Source of the DNA: Geosiphon pyriformis
Taxonomy: Eukaryota > Glomeromycota > Glomeromycetes > Archaeosporales > Geosiphonaceae
Reading direction: 5' to 3'
Assembly (NCBI GenBank): GCA_016748015.1
Contig: JAAOMT010000602.1
Location: forward strand, 1,057,922-1,121,921
Length of the DNA: 64,000 nucleotides
Under the pieces are notes generated by a model. The model ran no database searches and was not told the origin of the DNA. It worked only from the letters and a program-made list of their open reading frames with translations. Positions within the stretch are counted from its first letter, which is position 1; each line of letters opens with the position of its first letter. This document shows positions 35,165 through 51,309 of the stretch, one piece after another. A program made the translations under genes and the position numbers.

Positions 35165-36577
35165 ATGTAGTAGCTTACATGAAATTTGGGTTGGAGAGAT
35201 AAATGTTGTTATTAGAAAATTTTCACACTTTTCAATGCAAAAATTACAACACATACAATAGAAATTAACATCAAAATCATGTGAAAAAGACCTACATTAT
35301 CACACTTAATTAACAAAATCAGCCAGTAATCTGAAAATAAATAATCAGCAATCAGTTCAATTACAACAAAGAAATATGGCACAATCTAATAGTTTAATTA
35401 AATTAAATACAAAAAAATCTTGGCAAACCAAGAAACACCAATGGAAATAGATAATTGACATATATAATTTAATAACAACAGGCTTTGTTATGTTCCAAAA
35501 TTCTCATACACCTTTATTAGAACAATCTAACATTTCAGATTTGTGATTAATAGTTAAAAGTAGTTACCAAAAAATGTAATCAATTAATCTACTTCTGATT
35601 ATGTTGATTATAATCACAATTGGTATCATTAATTTATAATCAATATTCTAAATTCAGCCATCTAAATTTGATCATCTAAATTACTAGCTCTTGGATAAAT
35701 AACAGACTAAGTAAGCTCATTATGAATTTATTAATTTAATGTATATAAATAATTAATGTATTTAAATAGTCTTAATATAGTATATAGATCTAATGTAATT
35801 TAGCTATATATACAGCTTTTCTGTCAGCTCAAGAAAGTATTAGTTCAATACTGAGCCAACTCTTTGCTATAGTTTTATAGTGAACAGTTAGTTCTTTTCT
35901 CTATTTTTTACTTTTTTCTTCTCTTTTCCTATGCTCTAAATACTTGTTATTACAATTTCAAGTATGTCTTCTCATATTTTTTATCACTATTTGGAATTAT
36001 GTTATTTATAACTTTTTATCTACATGTTAACAATATTATCAAGTTTCTATTATTTCTGATCTTTTAAATTATGTGTTATTACCATTTCATATTAAGTTTT
36101 GTTTCACTAAACAAATTGTTAAATATAAAAATAAGTAATAAAATATCATGTTGTTAGAAAGTGGTCTCAACAATAAAAAGGTTAATCAAAATCTATTTTA
36201 GTAATGTTTGACTTTCATAATCTTTTTATAATTCCTATAACTTCACTTTCAAAGCTAGACATTTGAACACCACACCCTTTTGATAACTAATTGAAAAAAT
36301 TCTGGTTATGTATTTATTAGAGTAATTAGTTTTATTTCTGTTGTTGGTTGTGCTTTAATACATATAAAGAGATGTAACTTCTCTTTCTCCTTTAAAATAC
36401 CTAAGACTGGTTCTTGTCCAAAAACAAATAATAATAATAATACTTTCTTTTACTTTTAATGACTTTATTATGTACCTTTTTTTCGCTCTCTCATCTACTG
36501 AAATAGTTTATACACTTATGATATCTTATAGTTAGTAGCATAATTATGATAATGTGTGTTATCAGTTGAGCTAAGAA
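35165..36577. other. Unresolved 1.4-kb segment between element C and the resumed LINE
   Basis: Moderately AT-rich, no long open frame. It does not belong to the LINE, whose frame resumes at about 36,578 after a third ATGT. It contains a TATATATACAG at about 35,806-35,815, an AACAAATAATAATAATAATAC run at about 36,422-36,443, and long pyrimidine stretches (35,890-35,935). It may be a degenerate LTR or other inserted element; I could not assign a family. Confidence 0.4.
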
Positions 36578-38025
36578 ATGTTTCTAAATAATAAAAACCA
36601 CTAGTAACAATGTTTACACTGATGGTTTGTTAAGTAATCTAGGTATAAAAGATGTGGCTTGTAAAGCAGCAGCTTATTTTTCCAAGATTGATGTGAGTAT
36701 AAGTGTTAAGATATGAAATTTATTGTCTTTTATACTGACAGAATTGCAGGCAATAGCCTTGACTTTGGAGTATATTCCTTTATCTTGTTCAGTTGTTTTG
36801 TACACAGATAGCCAAGCAGCTTTGAATGCAGTTTTGTTAGAATGTGGGCTGAATTGGCCTGATTTTCAGAATTATTGTTGGATAGAACAGTATCATATTG
36901 TTAATTTGATTAGATTAAAAAACATTTTTGTAAGCTGAGTAAAAATAAAAGAATACTCAGATGTTGTTGACAATGATCATGCAGACTTTTTAGTTTGCAT
37001 TGCATTACATTTGAGTGTAGTCTTTCCAGTTGAAATAAGTGAAAGATTTCTTATGGCTGATGGTCTTATTGTCTTAGATAATACTCATCAATTTATCTGC
37101 AATGTATATTGTAATATATACTGAACTTTATAAGAAACTGGTCTTGATGTAAATGTCTTGGACAGCTTACTCATTAAGCTTATAGATTAAGAGTGTACTG
37201 CCTCCATTTGGCATCCAGACTTTTACATATTGGCAGGGTTTACTAGTAAAAAATTGGCTGCTTTTTGCACATATTTAATAAAAACCATACACAAAAAATT
37301 ACCAGTAACTGTTCGCAAAAGAGTGTATAATAAGGATTATCCAAATGTTTTATGTTTAATGTGCAGTGATGTTGAATTTTCTGATCATGCTTTTACTTGC
37401 TTTGTAAATGCCTTGGTGTGTTTTGAGGTTGTTTTTGGTTGTGCTGATTTGTGAATATCTTTGGCAGGTGATTGCCTTCCTGTTTCATCTTCAGTATTAT
37501 ATACTCTTTCATAGGTATTGAATGTTAGCATATATGCTGTGTTGTGCAAAGACTTTGTGTTTAGAGATTGGGTTGAAAAGACTGTTTCTGTTTTTAAAGA
37601 CAGAAAGAGAGCTGTGATAATTGTGGTAGATTTTGTTTATCATTTGACTGATGACTATCATAGTAGGTTGTGGTTGTTAAGATCCAAGTTTAGGGCTAAT
37701 ATAGAAAAAAGTGGTTTGGTTCATAACTCAAGTGAAATTTTTGCTTTGGTGTATGATTTGCTTAGACAGTTGTCTAAAGATATCATTAGATTGCTTGGTA
37801 TTATTGAATTTTTTATAGTTAGCTTTGGTTTATAGAGACATTATTTGTTTTTTTTTGGCTTAAATAATAGTAATGGGGTTTTTGTGAGTGTATAGTGCTA
37901 CTTTGATGGGCCTAAATGGCTGGTCACATGTAGAAAGTATATGAGCTATGTTTAGTTTGATTCATTTTTCTTTGTCTTTATATATTAGATAATAGTTAGA
38001 CTGTACTCGTTAATAATAATAATAA
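36578..38025 (+). pseudogene. LINE ORF2 RNase H, C-terminus and 3' UTR (LINE L2, right half)
   Basis: Resumes the L2 frame: NNVYTDGLLSNLG (RNase H Asp), ELQAIALTLE (Glu), LYTDSQAALNA (Asp), then a C-terminal domain with WHPDFYILAGFTSKK, RKRVYNKDYPNVLCLMC and HAFTCF, a CCHC-like group. ORF2 ends at the TAG after VSFGL (37,833-37,835). A 190-bp 3' UTR follows that matches the one at 19,930-20,120. Internal TGA/TAA stops sit at Trp and Arg codons. With 23,571-25,138 this makes one LINE split by later insertion. Confidence 0.9.
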
Positions 38026-38031
38026 TAAAAA
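38009..38031 (+). repeat. LINE 3' (TAA)n tail
   Basis: GTTAATAATAATAATAATAAAAAAA follows the LINE 3' UTR directly, as expected for a simple-repeat tail made during target-primed reverse transcription. Confidence 0.75.
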
Positions 38032-39355
38032 AATTCTGTTTTTATTTAATTGGTTTAATTTTTAAGATTAACTAATTTAATAAGTTGTTTTGCTTTAAGA
38101 ATTAGTAATAATCTGTTAAAAAACATTATATTTGACAATATAACTAATAATTAATTTTGGTTTATCTTAGAAAATATGTTATTATTATTATTATTTATAT
38201 TAAAAAAAGAACTAATTACTGCTAAAAAAAATTTTTCCAAGATTTTATTTAAAATTACAAAAAAATTTAATATAATAACAAAAAATATAAGTAATTATTG
38301 TTGTTTTTTAGATTTTTTGGTTTTTTTGGCTATTTATAAAATAGTAATAGTAATAATAATAATAATAAAAATTAGTTTGTTAAATAGTTTATTATTAAAA
38401 ATTTTAAGACTTTTAAAAATATAAAAACAATACTACAATTGATTTGAATGTACTTTTTGAAAAAAAATTATTTGTAAAAAACTGTTAATTAAAGATAAAA
38501 AAAATGCTTTAAAAGTTATTAAAAATAGCTTTTTATTATTAATATTTAAAAAAAACATGATCAAAATATTTTGCTTAATTGTTTTAATAACAAAAAAACT
38601 TTTTTTTATTTAAAAATTTATTAATTATTATAAAAAAACAACATTTAAAACTTTTTTACTTTTTGCTTTAATTATAGTCATAAAATTAAAAAAGAAAAAA
38701 AGTTTTTATAATTAAATTTGTTTTATTTTTTATATTAAATTTAATTAATATTTTAAAAACCAAGTTAAATATTATTATTATTATTAAAATTAGTATGTTA
38801 AAAAAAAGTATATTTAATAATAAATTTTTAAATATTAATATTGTATTAAAATTTATATTATTTGGTTTTAATTATAAAATATTTTTACTTTTTTATTTAA
38901 GTTTTTATTTAGGTTTGTAATTATTTTTTTTAATTAAACACAAAAACTTTTAATATTATTTTTTTTAATTAAAATTAATAAAAAATTGTAATAACAATAT
39001 AAAATTTAAAATAAACAATAATATATTGTTAAATATTAATAAATTTTAATTTAATAATAAAAAATTTATTAAAAATATTAAAAGTATTTTTAATATTATT
39101 AATTAAATTATTTTTAAAAATATTTTATAAAGTAATAATAACCAAAAAATATAAACTTAAAAACAATTAAAAACTTAATAATTTTAAAATAGATAAAAAA
39201 GTAATTTAACACATTTAATTTATATAATAATATTTAAGAAAATTTAAAATACAAATTTTAGATAAAAAACTTAAATTATTTTTAATAGATAATTTTAAAC
39301 CAAAAAAATCATAATATAATTTTAACATAATTTATTTTAATTTTTAAAAAACAGA
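38032..39355. repeat. AT-extreme repeat, type H copy 2
   Basis: The first several hundred bases match 17,256-18,740. A frame open at 38,176-38,424 (Leu/Ile/Lys-rich) exists but is weaker in copy 1, and I do not treat it as a gene. The remainder is A/T homopolymer-rich with nothing else recognised. Confidence 0.5.
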
Positions 39356-40540
39356 AAAAGAAAAAATAGTTTAATTTTTATTTAATTAACTTAATTTATA
39401 AAATTAAATAACTTAATAAATTGATTATTTAAAATTATACATAAAAACATAAGTTGTTTGATTTTTAAATCCAATAAAAATTGGTTAAAATTTAATATAT
39501 TATATAATATGACCAAAAATTCATTCAAATTAAAATAGATTAATATTTTTTTATTGTTATTATTTAAAATTAATAATTAATTATCATTTATAACCATAAT
39601 AAAATTAAATACAATAATAATTATTAATATTACAAAACTGGCAAAAAATCGAAAAAAAACAAAAAAACCAAAGTTTTATTTTTATAAAAAAAGAAACCAA
39701 TTTTAAAACATTAAAATTAACATTAAAAATACCAAAAATTGATATTTTTAACACTTTAAAAAAATTGTTATTAAATATAACAAAGATTTAAAAAAGTTGT
39801 TTTTTAGTTAATTTAAATTTTTTAATTATTTGAACAATAATAAGAAAAAAACAAAAAAAACAACTTAATAACTGGCTTTTTATTAAAAACTTTGGAGTTT
39901 TAAAAAAAACCAAAAATTATATTAAAACTATTTCAGATGAATTTTTTTAAAAAAACTTTAAAAGAGAAAAAATTTTCAATTAAAGATAAAAATAATGGTT
40001 TAAAAACAATAAAAAACTGGTTATTATTATTTTATTTAAAAAAAGTTTTTTATAGAATATTATTGAATATTTTTAAAAACTATAAGTGTTTTATGATAAA
40101 AATACTATAAGCTGGTTTAAAAAACAACTTTTTTACTCTTTGCTTTAAGTACAATTATAAAATACAAAAAAAAAGTTTTTATATTGTATTAAAATTTAAA
40201 TTATTAAGTTTTCAATATATATATATATATATATATAATTTAATTCTAAATTAACAATTATAGAATAAAATTTTTTATACATATAATATATATTTTATAT
40301 TTGCAAAATAGTTAAATTAAATAAATTTAAAAACAAATTTTAATTATTTTAATTCTTAACCAAATTTAAATGTTAAATAAATTTCAAAAAAACATTTTAA
40401 ACCTAAAATCACAATTAAAATAATAATAAAAATAAAATAATAAAATATATTAAATTAACAATAGTTTTTATATTTTATTTTGTAAAACAACAATTTATTT
40501 ATTTATTAATTATCCAAAATCAAACAAATTAAACATAAAA
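39356..40540. repeat. AT-extreme repeat, type H copy 3 and (TA)n
   Basis: Begins TAGTTTAATTTTTATTTAATTAACTTAAT, the same opening as copies at 17,256, 38,032 and 54,495. It contains a perfect (TA)n run at about 40,217-40,237. No gene seen. The GC content rises soon after 40,560, which I take as the edge of the host-gene island. Confidence 0.45.
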
Positions 40541-43092
40541 TTTTTATATAATTACATGCAACATATGTGTAAAGTATAGATAAAATACTAATCTTTTGCC
40601 AAAAGATTTTTTAAATTATATATTATTTTTGGTAGCATTATTCGAAAAAAAACAAGTGAAACAAACAAAAAATTTAAGTTTTGTTTGCTTACCAAAAGTA
40701 CATGATACTTTTCGCGACCATTTAAATAACATAATGGCTATGTCGATCATCATTGGGCTATCCAAAATTAATACTTTGTCACAGATAACATGATTAAAGA
40801 TAGAGCGTACAACAAAATTATATAAATTACAACAAAATGTATAAATTTTATTGTAATAAGTATTGAACAATAATTTTTTTTTAAGAAAAAACAAATTCCA
40901 AGTTTAAACAATAATGGGTTTTATTTGGCTACTAAAGATTTTATATAGTAAAACATTTTATTTTTCTTTCACTAACAAATATGGTTAAAATATTATCTCA
41001 AGGACCAAAAAAACACAATATTATCAAATAAAATCATTTTCCAGTTCTTTCTCATTTTCAATAATAAATAAATAAGGAAATTCTCACATTCATGTTGGAA
41101 ATTTAAAAAAGAAAAAAAAAATATATATATATATATATAAATTTCACGAAAGAACAGATGAAATAGATAAAAAGCTATATAAGCTTTGTTATTTAATATC
41201 TATCACACATGCATAATATTTAGAGTTAAAATGGAATTTAAAAAAATGGACAATAGCTTAATTCGAATAAGGTCATATTTTTGTAGTTTACCAATCTCCG
41301 AAAAGTTTATAAACTTTGCGGCTCAAAAAGCTTTATAATGCATTTAACCGTTATAGAAATACTACACGTGTAATGAAAAATATTATCTTACGACAACATT
41401 ATCCTATTTACTTTTGATTAACCGGATATTGGCAAGAATTGGGTAAATCACGCTCGTGTAAATAATTTGTAAATATACACATTGCAGATTGATCGTTCAT
41501 CAAACTTCTAATTAAGATCATTTGTAGTACGGTTGAATGAACAGGGGTACGAAAATTTCGGCGTGTGTGTTTTTTTCTCTGAGAAGTGAATTCAGTATCC
41601 AACAAATGGTCGTGAAATTTAAAAATGTGCAATATATCTATCGATAATTCTTTTTATCATTCTCTCACTTAACAATTTTCTTCGCAGGGTATCCTGAAAA
41701 ACCATAATATTTTGATATTTTGACGAAAATATGAGTGAAATATGATTTTTTAGGGAGTGAAATTAAGATTCATGTTTTTCCATATACCCTAAAAACACAT
41801 TGAACATTCCCGAATTTTTTTTTTTTTTACAAGCCTTTCATGTGGCTTTGCGTCGCCCAAAATTGAGTGGCAAGAGAAAGATACCAACAAAGGTATAATT
41901 TCTTCTCTTATCGGTATTAGGTTACTGTAAAAAGGTAAAATATGGATTGAAAAATGCAAAACAGAACTGCATTGCATGCTTGGCTTTATTAAATTAGTAA
42001 TATGACAGACTGGAAAAACCAGGGCTATTTCGTTTTTTGTAATTGCACATCTGTGAATTGCTTCTTCATTTGGTAACATGACAGACAAAAAAAATGCAGG
42101 GCTATCGTTTTCGGCAGTTACCACCTGCTTTTTGCTTGATTCTTACTACGTTAATTACCTCAATTTCTCGAGTTTTTTTTGCTACAGTAATCTTTCAAGT
42201 TTTTAATATTTGAAACGTTATCAATGAAATAGACAATAATATGCAGGCTGGCTGGTAAATAATAATATTTTTCTCACAGCTTTAGCTTGGTATATCATTC
42301 TCTTATAAAGTACATAGAGAACGCGACTATTGGAAAAATTTTACGCTCCTGTTCCGCGCGTCTTCTTCTCCTTGACTGTCCTTCAACTTTTTTTTTTACG
42401 TGTCACTGATAAAACAAGCAGCCACCTATTCGAGCTCATCACATTTTCGCCCTCATTGTCTTCGTCTCGTAAATAAAAATTAAAGAATCAAGAATATAAA
42501 AAAATTTAGTCAAACTGGGCATCAAATAAATAAACATTTATTTTTTCAGTGTTGCCAAAATTGCCAATTCTCAGTACCTAATATTGGCAAAAGGCGCGTG
42601 GTATCAACTCAATTTGTTTAATCGATTGGTATTCACAGAATTTGAGAAGCCCAAGTAATCATCAAAATTAATTTATGCGACGAAAATAACGAAAACAAAC
42701 TTATATCCGTCTTTTCTTCTTTGTTCTCTATCTTTTCTAACGTACTCAAACTCCACTTCTTCTTAAACAAAAATTTAACGAACCGAATTAACCTATCACA
42801 TATAATCCATTCCTTCTTACCTTCACGTAGTCAGTTTCCCTGAATTCTCATAAAACTTCCTCTTTCAAATCTTCATAAATTTCGGCAGTGATAGCAAAGT
42901 TGAAGATTCATAGTTTCTTCAATTATTATTACTGCCGTATTTTATAGTCTTCTCTCTCTTTTTTTTGGGGACCGAATGACAATTTGCTAGCCTCTATTCA
43001 GGAAGAAGAGACGTATTTAAGAGAGAAAAAATTAAAAAAAGAAGTCAAAAATATCAATAACGGAAGCGTCAAAGATATTCAAACAAAAAAAA
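40541..43092. other. Intergenic and promoter region of the PKA regulatory subunit gene
   Basis: Balanced composition returns. A (TA)n run lies at about 41,119-41,138. The last 800 bp are rich in TCTTCTTC-type pyrimidine tracts (42,360-42,375, 42,710-42,770, 42,950-42,965), which is common upstream of fungal genes. The 5' UTR probably lies after about 42,900; the bases before the ATG are A-rich (CAAACAAAAAAAA). Two modest minus-strand frames (41,408-41,632 and 41,789-42,124) have no recognisable domain, and I leave them out. Confidence 0.5.
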
Positions 43093-45480
43093 ATGCAAGA
43101 TACTCGGCCTAATAGTTATTCAGCTCAGCACGATCTCGAGCGTCTGTTTGATGAGTTGAAAGGTGCGCTGCTTCGACACCAGCCCACTGTTCCTTTGGAC
43201 TTTCTCATCAGCTGCCTTAATGAAGTTCAGCAGAAGAGGGAGTTGAAGGAACCGTTTCAATATTCAGTAAGTAACTTATCCCCTTTTCTTATAATGTTTT
43301 ATCACCTTACCTATTCTGTTGGCAGCTCTCACCGTTCGTTCTCTAGTGCACAGCATACTACTTGCTGCTTCTGCCCAAAAGTTTTTTTTCACTCCTATCC
43401 TTTCTTAATTCTGATAGGCAGCATATTAGCATTATCGGTGAATTTTTTGGAAAAGTTTCCAAGTCACTTTTTCCATAACCTACTATACGTCATTAGTAAA
43501 CTTTGATTCCCAGCACCTTTAATACCAGTCTCACGTTGTGGTACCCAAAATAAACAAAACAAAAATACCTTGCCTATCAATTGTTTATCATAAAATGAAA
43601 TATCTGTTTCTCTATTTCCCACTTTCTCAGACGCAATTTCCTTCTTTCTAACGCCTTCGATTCACAATCACCTATAAATCTCCCGACACTACTCTAGGTC
43701 ATATTCAATGAATATGCGACGCGTTCCTTGGATTATAATGCTCAATGCAATAATTCACTCAAACCCGGATCAGCAAGTAAGTTTGACTCGCTTTCTGAAG
43801 TTATCTATATTTCCCTCGACACAATCTGGTCAAAAGAATCTTCATTGATTTCTGATCTTATAATTCGTGGGCTTAAAGGCGGGTCAAGTAGAAAACGACC
43901 TAGGTCCCAAGATGACCCGTAAGTTCTTGAAAGTTCCTATTACTCATGCCGAATTTCGAACAATATTCGATTAAATCTATTATTCATATGCTAAATAAAT
44001 GATTTGTCTATTTATAGGATAAATAATAGAACTCCTCCATACACAGAACCGTCAACATCCTTGTCACCACCATCCAACGAGGAAACCCAGAGTTCAAGGC
44101 ATCTCTCCTTTGCCAACTCTCCTTCCGCTCCTCGTCAAAACCTTTCACCACGATTTTTTAATAATCAACCTCCGCCTTTTAGAAGAGGGCGCCGTAACTC
44201 TGTTAGCGCTGAATCAATAAAACCCTCTGAGCACTGTAATAATGTCAGGTTTTTCCCAAAGGATGCCCTTGCGAAACGACAAATAGAAGAAGCTACCCAG
44301 AATAACTTACTTTTCCGTAATCTTGATAAGGAGATTAAGACTCAAATCGTAAGTAGCAATTAATTTTATAGTATATATGTCGAACAATATTCTCAATTCT
44401 TTTTATTTTTCTACAAGATGGAAGCAATGTTCGAAAAACCTGTGAAAAAAGGTGAAGTTGTTATTCGGCAGGGTGATGAAGGTGATAATTTCTACGTTGT
44501 CAATCATGGCATGTTTGAAATCTTGGTTGATGATCGTAAAGTTGTCACCGTTGCTGATGGAGGAAGCTTTGGAGAACTCGCGCTCATGTACAATGTAAAT
44601 GTGGCGAAATCTAAATGGGTCTTTGATTTTCAATTTGCTTACCCTCATAATCATATTCTATCTTGTATAGAACCCGCGAGCTGCTACTGTCCGAGCTACT
44701 ACCGATGGAACTCTTTGGGCTGTGGATAGACAAACTTTTCTTAGTACCATCACCACCCATATGTATCGTAAAAGAAAAACCTACGAAGATTTCCTCAAAT
44801 CCATTGACATTTTTAAATGCCTCCAATCTACTGAAATCACAAAATTGGCCGACGCATTAGAACCAATTGATTATCAAAGTGGTGAAACTATAATCACTCA
44901 GGGTGACCCCGGAGAATATTTTTACATCATCGAAAAAGGTTGTGTTGATGTATGGAAAAACCTTGGGAATGGTACCACCCATCGTTTGCCTGGTCTTTCA
45001 GCCGGTCGATACTTTGGCGGTGAGTTTTAACCTAGCGTTTTCACGAATCGCAAAATTCATTTTGACCATATCACAATTTCATTCTAAATTTTTATTCCTA
45101 AATTTTTAGAACTCGCTCTTATTAGAACCACCGTTGTCGCCAATGGACCTGTTAGTTTAGTTGCTCTTAGACGTGACTCTTTCGATCGTCTTTTAGGATC
45201 TATCGGAAAAGTGATGGATAATATTCGTCGCAATGCACAAATGTATGATGTGGTTGGCATTGATTCTCAATCTGCTCTACAACCACCTTCACCGGCCTCT
45301 CCTGTGCCCGAACGTTCAGGCGTTTACCCAACAGGAAACAACTCCGCTTCAATTCGAAACAACAGTATTGATAGTATGGTTATCGATGATCCACCCATTA
45401 ACAATAATACAAACCGTAATAACATGACTACTCCCAGAAGAAGTGGATATAGCGGGGCTGGTGGTGTTAATGTGTTGTAA
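43093..45480 (+). CDS. BCY1: cAMP-dependent protein kinase regulatory subunit
   Basis: Seven exons: 43093-43266, 43698-43776, 43879-43918, 44018-44348, 44418-44594, 44671-45019, 45110-45480 (506 aa). All introns start GT and end AG, and the phases agree. The N-terminus (about residues 10-55, [18 protein letters not shown]) resembles the dimerisation/docking domain. The inhibitor sequence RRNSVSAE at about 156-163 carries a phosphorylatable Ser159, so this is an RII-like substrate inhibitor. cAMP site A (about 209-275) has FGELALMYN followed by PRAATV with the phosphate-binding Arg. Site B (about 295-400) has YFGELALI but then runs straight into [10 protein letters not shown], about six residues shorter than usual. 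The C-terminal tail is Ser/Asn/Pro-rich. The protein binds and inhibits the PKA catalytic subunit until cAMP releases it. Confidence 0.95.
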
Positions 45481-48400
45481 TTCGTCACACGTACATGAAC
45501 CGATTATTCCTTATTTTCGGAATTTATTTGTGAGAGAGAAAGATTTTTAACGAACATTTCCTATATGCGATAGTAAAACAATGCTGTATCACTCAAAGTG
45601 ATCCAACTGATTTTGGACCCACCCTTTTCTACTTCGATTTTTTATGATTTCTTTCACATACGCCTATTCCCAACACGTTATTCTTTTATATCGATCAAAA
45701 CATCGCAATGATACATGCTTTTCATACGATTTCATTTATACAAGTCATCACAAATTTATGCTTTTCGAACCCCTTTTTCATATACTTTTCGCGTTTACGG
45801 CATTCGTCGCTCAGTGGCAGCATATTTCTTAAACCGTCTGGTCACACAAACATTGGAAATTTTTTATGAACATCTAGTCGAAAATTTTTATATTTCATAT
45901 ATAGGCCCAGAAAATTTTGTTACTATATATTCTCTCGAAAGACACCATGCCACCATCCAAACCTAAGATTTTATTTAAGTAGATCCTCAAAGAGAATCTT
46001 TTTTATTTTTCGAAGACGTATCCCCTTGGGAATTTTCATAAATTTATTTGAATAACTATATGATTTTTAGTTCGAGAATAAAAAGTTACAATTAGTTAAG
46101 GCTTCTAAGATACCCAATTTAAGCAAGATTATCGTTTCTCGTGATTTTACCATATTTCTTGTGACTTTGGCTTTTATGGGATTGGCGCTTGTGGGTATCC
46201 ATCGAAAGGTCGCATATTCATCATTCGATGAGTGTGAGATTGGATGAATTTCTAAGGGTTGGTTAATGCGAGGTTCCAATCCTCTGGTCATGTATAGATA
46301 TTGGATGCCATCAAGCGTGTTCATTTCGTGAATTACACAAAATTTCTAGTTGATTTCGGGTGTCGCAGGAAATAAAATGTCAAATAATGATTATGGGTGC
46401 ATTATAGGCGAAAAGTCGAAATCCCGGTAAATGACTCAGTCTGAACCCTTGTTAAGAGTTCATCTTGGCTCTTGATCTGCATCAATTGATATTTTATCAA
46501 TAGGGTTCAAAACTTTTATTTTATCATACCAGATTTTTGAGACTTAAGAATTTAGTTAAAGATCATCGCGGTTTGATCCTCAACAACTTTTATATTTCGC
46601 TTTCAAGGAGTATGTGTGCTGTGGCATCAAGGAAATAAAGAATGCGCAGCACTTGTTTCGATTTTAAGGAGCGTTGATCAAGTTGGCATTTGTGATAGTA
46701 AATTCATATTTTTTAGAAAGTTTAGACATTCTGAACAGGTAAGCAATATCATGGCCATTTTATATATCACATCTTATATCTCTTGGCGCGGTAAAGATGT
46801 CCCTCATAATACATTATGGTTTGATAGTCACCAAGCAGTGAAAGGTAAAATGAAATCATTCCCTGATTCATTCACTTCATCACCACCTGTTAAACCGCGC
46901 AACTACGCGCGCCCTACTCTTTATAAATTATAATCAGTGAGACGTCCTCAACATCATTGGGGGGGGGGGACAATTTTTCATGAATTTCGTTTCTCATGAT
47001 TCAAATTTTGGCGATTCATATTAAAACAATAACTAAAGACGATTCCGGTTTAAAACTCCCGAATTTACACTTGAATCAATGTATATTTGTTTGTGTCTTA
47101 CTTGCAAAGCATATGCTTACTTTTTTCATCTGCGTTTACAAAATTTTCAATCAAATGATAATTACTTTTTTAGAAGCATCGCATCAAAAAATACAGATGC
47201 GTTTTTGATTATGTTCACCAACAGATTAGCTTGGTTTGGTATACACAAACAAAAACCTTTTTCCTTTGATATTTCACAAACTCGGCTTTCCTCCGTATGG
47301 CTTAAGGCTTGGTAATCCGACGTAGGCAATATATTCGATTTCTAGTTTTACAATTTTATAGTTATCCCATGTATGAAGGTAATTTGATTTTAGCTAGCCT
47401 GGCACCAAAGACAATGGACAGTCTCCTTATTTACGCTCTTCCCGCTTTTTTTGCATCTTTTGTCACTGGTTTTCTCGGGAATTGGTATTTTCATCTAATA
47501 TCAATGGGAATTTTTATTTGCAAGTTGACACAAAAACATGTGCATGTTTGCCTAATTTGTAAAGTTCAATTGACGCATCATTGTTTGGCGTGAGAGGAAT
47601 AATTAATTGGACGCGTGGGGGCCGATTAGCATTGAATCTTGGTTTTCCCGCTAGATTATTAAATACAAACAAAAGTTTATGAGCACAATGGTGGAAGTAT
47701 TCTCCCAATAAATTTTATAAAGGTTGTTTTCCTCTTTAATTCCTTTTGTTGAAAACGTAAAACGATAAATCGATGATCATCATAATTATTATCTGTACTG
47801 TTGTACACAAGTTAGCTGTTAAAAAGAATCGTAATTTCAGATATATGAAAAGATCTTTCAAAATTTGAATATTTGATCTTGCAAATCATCCCAAAAGAAT
47901 CTTTAAGATAAGCAGCCCATTTATTTGACCTGAATCGCAAAAAACGGGTTGGGGTTTTTTCGCCTCGCAACTTGTTTGATCAGAAAAATAGTTAATCTAT
48001 TATAAGCTTAACATCCTTCGCCGAGTTTTTACGAAGCACAAAGATGGTAGATCTCAAGTCATCATAAGATGATTAGATCTTAATCTTATAGATAAAATAC
48101 CAATGTGAACTTTTATCTGTAGAATTCTTTGAATTGAGCATTTGGCTCTCTTCAAGAAACGAATTTATCGCAATTCTCATTTATCTCAAAGTCACCGCTC
48201 TCTGATTGCATGTACTGCTACATGACCATTCTACAGAAATCGTTTACGTGGATTTCTTAGTCACTTAAACAGAGCCATATAATAGCACCCCTAGTTAAAA
48301 GGAAAAACCTCTTTGGTACTTATCCAAGTTAAATGGATTATAGTACAAGCAGCTGTTAATTTGATAATTGAATAGATAAGGTTTTAAAATAATGGTTTTA

Positions 48401-48680
48401 AAGACAAGCTTTTTGGTTGATTGATTTTTGCTCTAGTAAGCATTATTACACTTGTCATTTTAGCATGCCAAAAGCCAGAGGTGTCAACTCAAGCCTAAAA
48501 CTTTTTCCTTGGATGATAAAAATAGTTTTGCATGACACACATTAAAATCTTACCAGCGGAAAATTTAGATGATTTATAATAAAAACAGTATGAATTAAAA
48601 TTAAAGCTAATTCAAAGTCTATTTTACAAAAGGTATTATAAAGTCTATAAAAATTTAAGATTTCCTAATTTTGGGTAAAG
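45481..48680. other. Intergenic region between convergent genes
   Basis: Lies between the 3' ends of the PKA regulatory subunit and the PI 4-kinase genes. It holds their 3' UTRs, an AATAAA near 46,078 and a G homopolymer at about 46,960-46,969. Several frames of 60-105 codons (46,067-46,324 minus, 46,616-46,933 plus, 47,309-47,593 plus) have no domain I recognise. The one at 46,616 contains a GTAAGC that could be a donor, but no second exon is convincing. Complexity is normal and it does not look like a transposon, so a diverged or non-coding gene is possible. Confidence 0.45.

Positions 48681-51309
<2,629 letters not shown>

Noticed and set aside
41408-42124. Two minus-strand frames upstream of the PKA regulatory subunit gene.
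   Set aside because: No domain, no splice context, and position in a probable promoter region; not supported as genes.
45790-45860. A-box-like sequence CGCTCAGTGGCAGC.
   Set aside because: No B box (GGTTCRAANCC) at the expected distance and no cloverleaf.
46195-46300. tRNA-like T-arm (GAGGTTCCAATCCTC).
   Set aside because: No matching acceptor stem, D-arm or A box upstream, and the T-loop has C at position 57. Chance hairpin.
46616-46933. 105-codon frame with a possible splice donor.
   Set aside because: No recognised domain and no acceptor or downstream exon that extends it convincingly.
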